NCBI GenBank assembly: GCA_930367215.1
Contig: OV884056.1
Span: forward strand, 44,950,308-45,014,307
DNA from: Pollenia angustigena
Lineage: Eukaryota > Arthropoda > Insecta > Diptera > Polleniidae
Reading direction: 5' to 3'
Length of the DNA stretch: 64,000 nucleotides
The notes below the pieces were generated by a model that worked only from the letters and a program-made list of their open reading frames with translations, did no database searches and was not told the DNA's origin. Position numbers and translations under genes: made by a program. Below are positions 44,901 to 56,900 of this stretch, in pieces. Position 1 is the stretch's first letter, and each line of letters starts with the position of its first letter.

Positions 44901-47900
44901 CAAGTTTTTTGCCCAACATAATTCGACTTTTTTTTTTGTTTCGGTGTTTGACAAATTCAACCATTGAGATGTACACAATTGAGTAGCGCGCTAAGTTTGT
45001 TAAAGCCTTTTACAAAAATAGGCGTTCAAATCGAAATGTATTCCGTGCACTTCATGATTTTTTTTCAGAATAATCAATCAACCGGGAGAATTGTGCGCAA
45101 ATTTCAGCAAACCGGGTCTGTAGGAAATGTGAAAACACATGTGCATGCTCGCCCAGTTCGTTTTGAGCTGGCGGCGTCATCGGGCCGTAGTTCTTCAAAA
45201 TTGAGGTCGGCCAAGCAGTAACCGTGAATGGTGTTCACTAGTCGATAATTTTCTTCCGCAACCACTGAACTTGATTTTTTCGGACTTTTTTGTTTTAACT
45301 GGAAAAGTAACCAGTAAATACCGCGTTACAAGTTTGCAATTTTTTTGTTTGGCGGAATATCGGAATTTTTCCTAATTCTTGGATTATAAAAGAATATATA
45401 GCAAAAAGTTTCAAATATTTGGTGAAAAAAATTATTTTGTCTCTCCTGAAAAGTAGTTGTTTTTAAGTTACGAGGTTGCGGAAGAAAACCATCGTATTGC
45501 GAAATGATAACGGCCTTCTTATGGCCAGAAATTGACGGTATGAAACTGGACGATATGTGGTTCCAACAGGATGGTGCCACTTGCCACGCAGCCAACGAAA
45601 CAATGGCTCTTTTGCGCGAGAAATTCAATGGTCGTGTTATCTCATGTCGTGGTGATGTTAATTGGCCCCGTCATTATCATGTGATTTGACACCTCTCTTT
45701 GGGGATATTTAAAAGAATAAGTGTACGCCAAAAACATTGAACCTCAATTATGACTCAAGAGTTATTGAAAATATGGACCATAGGATAGAGGTATGCCACC
45801 GAAGCGGTGGCGAACAGTTGGCCGATATTTTGTTTCACTCATAATTGAGGCTATCAGCGCAGAAGTGGTGTAACCCCAGACTAATTCTGAGATAATGGAA
45901 AGTTAACACTACTCTTGCACTATAGTACTTGGTTGTAATGGCCCGTGCAAAAACTTTGTTTCTAGCGCCATCTATTTTGGATACAAACAGTTGGCTTACT
46001 CGACAATTGCACTGTAAAGAACAGTGCAAATTAAATTGTGGGTTACACCACTTCTGCGCTGGTAGCCTCAATTGTCATAGAACTTTTTATAAAAATAAAA
46101 AATATTAAGATAATTCTCTGAAAACTTTTTCTTTTATTTTCAATAAACAACTCCCAATAATTAAGAAATATCTGAACCATGTTTGATTCTGCTAGCTAAT
46201 TTAGTATAGGCGTTTTTGTTCCAAGAGCCCAATTTTAGAATGAAACAAGTTAGAGTGCTATATTCGGCTGTGCCGAATCTTTGATACCCTCCACCGACAC
46301 TTCGAATGTTTTATTAGTAATATCTGTATGATGTCTATTTATTATTATAATCTTTGTAAAAACAGACATCTGCATTAAAATTTGTTGCGGTTTAGACCTA
46401 GATAAAATTATTGATCGACAATCAGAATCAATTTTAAAAAGTTTGAGTAGAATATCAGTTTAAGATGAACTTAAATGATTTTCAAGAGAACAAATTATAT
46501 AAAAGCCATGGTAAGCTATGAACCAATCATCCCAAATTCTGCAGAACGATTTTTGGTATTAAAAAACATAATTTTCAATACAGCGGTGCAATTAGTTTAA
46601 GCGTTTGCAGTAAATTTCAGAAGGCTGCTAAAATGGAATCTAAGGAAAATTGTGGACCGTATATCACAAAATTGCATAACATTTTTTCTGGCCATATGAA
46701 GCTAAACTGGAAGAAAGTTTACCGCGTATTTAATTATTTTACCAGAGTGGGCTTTATATGAGGCCTATGGTAAGTTATGCACCGATCTTCAGGTTTATAT
46801 GGGGCCTAGGGTAAATTATGAACTGATCTTCACGAAATTTCACAGTCTTATTTCTAGTCCTGTAAAGCTTATATGTTCCAAATTTTGTTATGATAGCATT
46901 ATTTTTTACGTATTTAGGTTTACTAAGCTGTTTTCCGGGAGTAAGGTTTATATGGGGCCTATGGTAAATTATGTACCGATCTTCACGAAATTTCACAGTC
47001 TTATTTTTAGTTCTAAAAAATTTTGATGTACCAAATTTTGTTATGATAGCATTATTTTTTACGGATTTAGGCGTACTAAAATGTTTTCTGGAAGTAGGTT
47101 TTATATTGGGCCTATGGTAAATTATGGACCGATCTTCACGAAACTTAATAGTTTCATTTCTAGTCCTATTTAACTGTGACGTGCCAACGTGTTATGATAG
47201 CATTGTTAGTTAGGGTTTTAGGCTTACTATACTGTTTTCCGGGAGTAGGGCTTATATGGGGCCTAGGGTAAATCATGGACGGATCTTCAAGAAATTTTAC
47301 AGCGTGATTTCCAGTTAAATAAAACGAACTGTTGCGAAATCTAATATCATTCTGTGCATTTTTCCACCATTTATGTTAGTTTTTGTAACAAAATTATCAA
47401 TTTTTTTTAGGTGGTGGTTCCACATTTTGATTCATAGCTCAGATCCTATTGAACCGATTTTGCTGGATTTCAATCCCAAACTGCCTAGGATAACTACAAG
47501 CAATTTGACACAAAGTTTGTTTATTTCTTTTGAGTTTTTCGAAAGTGAGCGTGTTTTCAACAGACGGACAGACGGACATGGCTAAATCGACTTAAAATTA
47601 CTCAAGGACCCAGAATATATATACTTTATAGGGTCTGAGATGAATAATAAAAAAGTTTCACACGGAATGACAAACTTAATATACCCTCTTCACAACTAAT
47701 TGTGGTGGAGGGTATAAAAAGGAGTTATTTTTCTATAACTTGGTTGTTCTTGAACCGATTTTGCTTATTTCCTCCACTAGTATTCTACTTTATTTATTTA
47801 CGGTACAAATGAAAAAATAAAGATTGTCGCCAACGATATAAATACGTTATACTTTCTATTTGTTTTAGATTATCGGTGTCGCGACATGTCGTAAAATTTA

Positions 47901-50900
47901 AACGATATCACGACAGCGAATCTCGTTATAAGGCCGAATATATGCCTGCCTAATGCAATTTAAACCCCCTAGATAATTTTGTATTGAAATAATAACAAAA
48001 TCGCTTCATTTGCAATGTTTTCAATTCGCTTATGTTGTTATTTGCAATTTAGCATATCATAATTTGAATGCGTAATAAATGGATTTAAAATGTTTGCGAT
48101 CTCTAAACTTTTCCTAATCTTTATCACTCGGTAAAATTTATGACATATTCTTATGGCTGTGTTACCAAAATTTAATTTATCAGAAATAATGTATAATGAA
48201 TTATAAAACAAAACACGAATCTTTTTCCAAAATATAAAAAAATACTTGTCAAAATGTAAGTTCGAATGAAATCTGAATAAATACTTTTTGAAACTAGAAC
48301 TAATATTTGATTAGAAACTGTTGAACAAAGTAATTATGTCTAAGAGCGCAGGTCTTCATAAATAATGAACGTTATCAGACTGCAGTAGTCACCAGTAAAT
48401 ACCACCTAAAAATACGTGACTGCCAACATTAGAACTTTTATCTATTAAATACTTGTAAGGGGGTTTTAAAAGGCATGCCAGTTATAAATTTTTTATATTT
48501 AATGTTGAATTTAATAATTGACATTGTAAACTTTAAAATTTTAAATCAATCTAAAGTGCCGGTAGTTTAAAAAAAATTTTGATGCAGTCATAAATTTGTG
48601 AGAATTTCTTAAGAACTTAGGTATTTTGAAATAAATGAACTGAATCATATAATATTGCGGGCAGAGAATTGTTGATTAATTTCGTTATTTAAGGTATCAA
48701 ACTTGAAAACCTTACTCAATACCTTCGATTTAATATAACAATTCAGTGATAGTCTTTTTAGTATAACGGACCATATGCATTAGAAAATTAGTAAGTTAGT
48801 TAGTTGTTACAAAGTAGAGAGTTTTTCTCAAAAAACGTTCAATTTAGTTTTTCTTGTACTTACCCGACTATTCGTAAGAGTTTTATTGCCCATGCATGCG
48901 GCCATATGTATCACAAGATATAAGTTAAATAATAAATATAAAATGGCAAATATACCTAAAGGGAAGATTGTATAAATTTATTAATAAAAAAAATTAAAAT
49001 ATTTAGTAGAAATATAAATATGGACTTACTAACTACAGCTAAAATTGCACCGTCGATATTTAAAGCCTCGACTTGATTAATAACAAAATATAAATTAACA
49101 GCAATAACAAGAATCGTTAACAGTATTGATATGATTTTATTGCCACTGAAAAAGAGAAGTAAAATTATTAGTTTTATGAAAATTTTTAGGTTTAAAAAGA
49201 AGTTGCCTGACTTAACGAGCAAAAAAATTAAGGATCCTTTTAATAGAAGATAGATACAGCATTTTATTGGACCAGAACTGAACTAGAAAGAGCGACAACC
49301 GAACTAGAAAAATTTGTATTGAACTAAAAGCGAATTATAACTGAACTAGAACTTAACTAGACCTGAACTATAACTAAACGAAAACTGAATTAGAACTGTG
49401 GCCTGATTCTGGCAGTCGCGATCGAGTACTTTCTCGATTCGAAAGCAATTTAATATTTAATTATCAGTCAATACTGAACGAATCGGAATTATTTTTTCAG
49501 TATCGTAAAGCAATAATTTGAGTTTCACAATACTGAAAATATCGACTGAAAGAATAAGAAATAAAATTGCTTTCGAATCGTGAAAGTGCTCGATCACGAC
49601 TGCCAGAATTAGGCCCCTGAACTTAAACTAAACTAGAATTGTACCTACTAGAATTGAATTAGAACTGAACTAAAATTCAGCTAGAACTAAGGTTAAACTT
49701 TACTAAACTAAAAGTGAACTATGACTAAACCAGAACTTAACTAGAACTCAAGTTGTATTGAAATATAATATAGATAGAACTGTAGCAGATTGTAGGTAAA
49801 ACATAATTGAAGCTAAATCAGAGCTTAACTGGAACTAAACCCTCGTTTAACATTCCATTTCATATTACATATACATATCGAGCCCTAATAGCAAAAATGA
49901 TGTAACCGACATCATTTTTAATTTTAGTTTTTTTTAATAAATGACTTTATTGGCAACACTTGCATCATCTCCTAAAATGTCGTGGTCACATAAGGCACCG
50001 TTACGATTTTATAGCAAGAACAATTTTGAGGTAACCGACAAATTTTATACAAAATTTATATGAAATAAAATAAAAAAACACTCTCCTGTAAAATTTTATT
50101 TTTGTTGGTACATTATTTATGATATTAGGGCTCGATATTCTTCTATTTAATACTCACATTCCATTCACAAATTCACCCATTATTGCCGAACAGGATGTAA
50201 ATGCTATCGTTGGTATGACTGCAAATGGCAATTGCAGCGACATAACTGCATTCAAAATATCATTCATATTTGTTAAATCTTCCATTTTACTTAAGAGTGC
50301 CAAACAAAAGGTGGGCACAATGGCAATTAAACGGGTGAACAAAACACGACGCCAGCGAGGCCATTGCAAATTTAAGAATCCCTCCATGGAGAATTGACCA
50401 GCATAAGTACCAGTCATGGTAGATGATTGACCGGCAGCCAAAATACCAACACCCCAAATATACATGGCAGCCACACCAAAGGTACAGCCCAAAAACAAAC
50501 CACTCTTGTACAAATCCGCATCAATGATAGCGGTTCCATTCTGATTGTCAACAAATGAGTGTTTGGCATCTTCGTACATGGATTGATTTTGACACACTTG
50601 TAGCTTTTATTCAAATACATATATATGAACAACATATGGAAATAAATTACTAGTTTTATTAAACTTCTATTGTAATATTTTAAAAACATACCACATCATT
50701 ATTAGTTTTACCATACATGCCATGAGCAAAGACTGCCACCACAAATAAATTAATAATAAAAGAAACAAACAGGGCGACTGCGGCTTCAATAAAAAAATAG
50801 TAATTAGCTTCGCGGACTTTGGTGGGCTGACGACGATCAACATCACGAGACTGTAATAAAATTAAAAACAAAAACGTGACACTTAATTATTTGTTTGTTT

Positions 50901-53900
50901 AGGCTTTATTTCTTTCGTAAATTACCTTGACTAAAGCTGAATGTAAATATAAATTGTGTGGCATAATAACTGCACCCACTACGCCTACTGCCTGCAGTAA
51001 AACTTGAGAGTTGCAATCTTTACACCAGGGTACAAACATACCTTTTAATACTTCACCTTGATTAGGAGCCGAAACAACGTACTAGAAGAGTAAAAAGTAT
51101 GGATTTTAAATATATTAAAAAGGACGATATGTGTAGTAAAAAATAAATGTTATTGAAAATCGGTTCTTTTTTTATATTTTTACGACTTCTTTTTCTTAAT
51201 ATATGTAGTCCTATCGCCAGGACAGTTTTTTTTAAACCCATCCATGAGTTCTCGGTGTACCTAAACCCTGGTAGAAAAGTAAAGAGCTTCCGAAATTCGC
51301 TACAGAGTATATTGAACTCAAGCAGTTAAAAGACTGAGTTTTTTTTTTTTTTGATTCTTCACAAGTCACTCTAAGTTTATTTTTTGTTTTTTTCAGCAGA
51401 TAAATTTTAAGGTTATAAACGACTGCATAAGGTATATGCAAAACAAACACTCTATTTTCCAGTATCTTAATTGGTGAATCTGACTGCAACACTAAAATTG
51501 CGGAAGGATGTCATCACAAAGGCGCTGGGAATGAAATAAATGTTAATGTTTGCCAGTCCTCTGTAAGCGATGCATTTCACAAGTATATAGTACCAATGTT
51601 AAGTGAACTTTGTCCTCGTTAGAATATATTCTTAATGGATGAAGAGAAAAAACATCAGCTAATGGACTTTTTTGTACATAAAACAAATTCTGTCCAATTT
51701 TTTTTTTTTTTTAATTAAACCATTAATCAAAAATAATATCAATTTTAATTAAAAGTTAATCAGGTGAATTAAACGTTTACTTATATCAACAACATAACTG
51801 CATAAAATGTTGTTGATAGCCAAAAAATGTTATTAATATTCACCCTTATTGTGTTTGGCTTATTTAAAATACGCCTACGACTGTTTGGTAATAGATTAAA
51901 GAGATCGTGAACTTATTTCCTTTAATCTATTACCAAACAGTCGTAGGCGTATTTTAAAAACGCCAAACACAATAAGGGTGACTATTAATGTTTTTACTGA
52001 TGCAAATTTAATTATTTTTTAATTAATACCACACATTTTTTTAATGAAATTAGTTTTTTTTCTGTGTAACATTTTCCCAATACCCATTTTTCTCCTTTAA
52101 TTCAACCAACTTTGAAAATTTTGGTGGCGTCTCAATTTTTATTCTTCAACGTTGGAAATCAACGTTAAAATAATTTTAAAATAAGCTTTAATTATTTTAA
52201 CTTACGATTTGTTTCCCTCCAATTTTACTGCCGTATACATTAAAAATAGAATAAGTTTGAAATGTTTTTAAAGGCAAAATTTGCATACAATTTTTTCTTA
52301 AAATACATTTCAAATCCATTTTAATTATTTATGAATACGGCAGTTAAAATTTAAAAATATACGTTGACATGATTAAAAACTTAATGACAGTTTTTGCAAC
52401 TTTTGGAAGGCAAATACGCCAACCACGATAACATTTGGCCCTTTCCTTACCACGTTACCATTTTAAAAAAACGCCTTACTTTCGCCCAAAACGCTAACTA
52501 ATAACTAAACTAAATGTAATAAATAGGAATCGAGAAAGTAAAACATATCTTGTATAATATTTGATTCCAGAATTCATTATTCTTAACACAGAACATGTCA
52601 TAGGACTGTAATAAATTATTTAAATGTATCCTGCGAATGAGTTAAATAATTCATCATTGATAATAAAAACTAGTAGACGACATAAAAACAGCAAGAAATA
52701 ACGGATTTTTATTATATTTAGAAAATACATATGTTGTAGAAAAGCACGAATAATATTCACGAACAGAAACAATTCATTCCTTGTTCTGTAAATGTGAGAA
52801 TATACTTGGTAATCAATTCATAATTATTTTGTCCGATCAAATTACCATCTCGATTCCAATCAGTGCATTATTATTCTTTCGAAAATAATACATTATTTTT
52901 TTTTTAATTATTCATGTCATCAATTCCTTATTTTCCCATTGGGTAACTTTTTATCAAATTTTCCATTTGTTTTTAAATGCAACTATGATTACAACGAGTA
53001 CGAAAATCGTAATACACAATACAAATTGTTCGTACTCGTAAATTATTTCTTTCGAATCGAATTACGCGGTAAGCCCCCTGAAATATATTTATGCTTAATG
53101 TTTGTCTCTAGTTAAGAAAATTCTAATTTTGTTGTTCTGTGCCCATGTTCTGTAACTCTCGCGTCGAGAAAGTTTTCGATTGAAATGTGTGAAATGAAAC
53201 AAAAATGCCATAAATTGAAACAAACAGCTGTTTATCTCACTTAACTGTGTCTGTAAATTTTTTTGGCGAGTACAAGCTGTCACGTAAGGAAATTACTCGC
53301 CAATTTACAGAAAAAGTGTGTCTGTAACATTTTGGTGAGAAAAGTTCCCGCTTTAAACTGTCAAATAAACTCACGAATAAAAATGGGGCGAGAAAAAATT
53401 TTAGCACTAAAAAACAATTAAAAATGCAAAATGCAAAGAATAATAATAATAATAATAATAATATTTTATTCTTGGCACACTTTTCATTGTTTTATTATTT
53501 TGCTTTTAACATTTTTATAAAATATACGAATGTCTTCAAAGCTCGTTTGCAAACAACAAACATTAAAGTCGCTCTTTACACAATTTGGTATAGCCGACGG
53601 TTGTGTTTTCGCCGCCGTCGTTGAAAAATTATCAATTTAAGTAAATTTTGGTCTCCGTCAACGATATGTGTTACTGGCGTTCTGAACGTCTGCAATGTCA
53701 CATCGGCTTCGAGTGCAATTTTATGACATTTATAACGTAACGACGTAATCTCTTTTGATAGTTTTCGACATGAGTTACAGACATACATTTTTCTCATTTT
53801 TCTAGAAACGATGGAATATTTTGTTTCACATCTTTTCGATGCAAGAAGTTCTCACTAAAGTTACAGAACATGGGTACTGCTTAACGTTTTAAAATATTAA

Positions 53901-56900
53901 TAAAATGCCACACAAAAATATATATATTCTGGATTTTGTAAATTTCTAAGGAAATGATCTGGCATTCGAAAGTATTTCAGTAGCAAGGTAAACCCTGTTA
54001 CCTCTTTTTCTTAATCTCTCGAAAACAAATTGTTGATCTAACATAGACGTGCATGTACATTTTTCAAATAAATAAAATTACAAATGAAATATCGGATATA
54101 AATAATTGAGATGAGTCAATTATTTTACCTAGTCCTAGTAAAAATGTATTTCTATACAGGGTTTAAAAAACTGCAGTAGAAACCAAAAACTGTCGGACAA
54201 AAAACGAAAATTTGTGTACAACTTTTAGCTTTTTGAGTTGTTTTGACAGCGACTGTTAACACTTAATAAACGAGAAGTAAAAACGATAGTTTTTTTTTGG
54301 CCAATGACAAATGAAGAAGTGGAAAAAATTGCAGTTTTTTAAACACTGTTTCTATAAACAGCCTTTAAGCATGACAAAGCCTAAATAGCAGTATTGGAGG
54401 AACCTAAAAGTGAAGAAATGTTAATCTTAATGTTAGTGTTGATAAAAACTTACTGAAAAGGCCTTATATATTAGAAATAATTCCATTTTCTTTTACATAC
54501 TACACCATTTTTTTTTGAAATTGAGAAAATTCCAAATGAAAATGAGAATTTCAATTTGAAATTGAGAAAATTCCAATTTAAATTGAGAATATCAATTTGA
54601 AACTGAAAAAATTCCAATTGAAATTGAGAATATCAATTTGAAATTGAGAAAATTCAAAATGAAATTGAGAATTTCAATTTGAAATTGAGAAAATTCCAAA
54701 TGAAATTGAGAAATTTGAAACTGAGAAAATTCCAAATGAAATTGAGACACTTTAATTTTAAATTGATTAAATTGAATTTTATAATTTTAATTATATTCAT
54801 ACAACAAACATAAGGATGGAAAAAATAAATACAAATCGCACTATTATTGACCAACGGCATGTCTTCCAGATCCAGAACACATTGGTGAAATGGTGTAGTA
54901 TTTTGTATGGCTTCATTGCAATCTCCAGTAGATATAAAAGCCTTAATCACCATTTCTAAAAAGGCAAGCTTCTTCTCTCCTACATTTTAGGGAATTACGT
55001 TCGGTACATTCAATTTCACAGTACTTTTTATTTTTGAACAAATAATTTCAATGTGGTTAAGTATCGGTGAATAGGGGCTCAATCACAGGATTTGTAGCCG
55101 ACTGTGACATAAATCATTGTCACATACCAATACCAGTTGTGATAATTCATTCCCCAACTCTTCCCACTTCCGAAACGCTTCTGACCCATTCGTTTGCGCC
55201 GACAGCATCAAACGAACACCTCTGGGTGGCCATTTTAATAACGCCTGACGTACTAATTGCACCAATTAAGTGTATGTTTGGACCACGGGATGTAGGAATT
55301 GTCTGCACTGGGCGCAGTGCAACTCGAAACCAACCATATTTCCTACGAAGAAGTTAAAGTTGGTCTCGTCTATCCAGACCATATATTTTCTAGCTCTAAC
55401 AAAATCGTTATTTTTGCGCACATATGCTGATCGCTTTTATTAATTAAGATGACTGTTCATTGATAAGGGTTGAATATGAACAGCTTTTATGGAATACATT
55501 TCTCGGGCAGAGTATTTCCCAAAGTTTTAGTCGAATTTTGTTTGTTAACCTGTGAATTTATTTTTTCGACAATTTTACGAAAGGCAAGTTCTGGCCAAGG
55601 CTTCTTAAACCTGAACTTCTGAAGATTGCAATAGTGTCATGCAACAAACTACAACGTTTAACCAATCTGCACTGGATCTGTAAGATATGCCTTTTGGTCA
55701 ATAATACTGCGATTTGTATTTATTTTCATTTTTTTGATCTTTATGTGTGTTATGTACGTTTGTTGTGTGAATATTAAAGAAAAATGGGCATAATTCAAAT
55801 TTATAAATAAAAAATTTTTCAATTTCATTTGGAATTTTCTTAATTTCAAATTAAAATTTCCCAATTTCATTTGGAATTTTCTCAATTTCAAATTGAAATT
55901 CTCAATTTCATTTGGAATTTTCTCAATTTCAAATTGATATTCTCATGTTCAATTGAAATTTTCTCAATTTCAAATTGATATTCTCAATTTCAAATTGAAA
56001 TTCTTATTTTCATTTGGAATTTTCTCAATTTCATGTGGAATTTTCTCATTTTCAATGAAAAATGGTGTAGTTAAAAAAGTTTCATAGTATACAACTTATA
56101 AAAACTTATTTACTTTTAATTAGTCTTGAAAATTTTCATAATTAAAGAAATATTTTGTTTTACAGATAAAATACAATTTACAAGCCGTCAATTAAATGTC
56201 AGAACATTTCTTTGTTACTCAATTCCAAAACTGTCATCCCAGAACCCTTAAAACTATGATATACATATGTAATTATAAAGAAAGCATCAAAATTCATTTA
56301 AAATAATAAAAAATATTTAGTTGTATCTTGTTTTTCAAGGTAAAGATAAGAATATGACATGACAATTTATTTGTGAAATGATTAAATAAAAGTTCTTCCG
56401 CCTGCCTGGGGAGTATATTTATAAAACTATTTCAATATTAAAATATTTGTTTTTAGATAAGAAATTCTGCGTTTTTCGCGGAAAAGTGATAAAAAAAATT
56501 GAAAATTTTTATGGAAAAAAAATCAAGACTAATTTTAAAAGGAATTTAAGTTATTTTACGTTATGCTTTTGTTTTGCTTCTTCTAAATTCATACAATATT
56601 TTGTTTAATCAGAAACAAATATTTAATAAGAGATTTAATAGGGAAAGTTCATATAGAAATTGTAATTTGTAACGAAGTTTTTTTTTTCATTTCGCGTGTT
56701 TCGGGTCAACTCTATTTTATGCAACAATTTTTAAAATTTAATCGAAAAAGTCTTCATTTTAAAATTTTGTTTTGAATAAACTTTGTGAAATCATGGCTAA
56801 AGCAAATAAAATTTTAAAAAAATATTTATCATATTATTTAATAAGAATAAGAGATACTGACGGACTTAACCGACTAGAAAAACAATAATTCAAATTACCG

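Larger units (their letters stand above)
44849..46160 (+). mobile_element. Tc1/mariner-type transposon relic, copy 2, with two nested MITEs
   Basis: It starts AGGGTGGTCCAAGCATAATG. Decayed coding text includes [31 protein letters not shown], and after the first nested [24 protein letters not shown] then [17 protein letters not shown]. The DGATCH block matches copies 1 and 3. Stops and two insertions make it dead. Confidence 0.78.

Noticed and set aside
48360..48385. Alternative last Mvl exon (CTACTGCAG then SDNVHYL, stop)
   Set aside because: It fits phase 0 but has a poor pyrimidine tract and no resemblance to DMT1 tails. The 41008/29871 pair has better splice sites, consistent phases and a recognisable tail.
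55067..55357. 96-codon plus-strand frame as a gene
   Set aside because: It is antisense to the recognisable DDE transposase relic on the minus strand.
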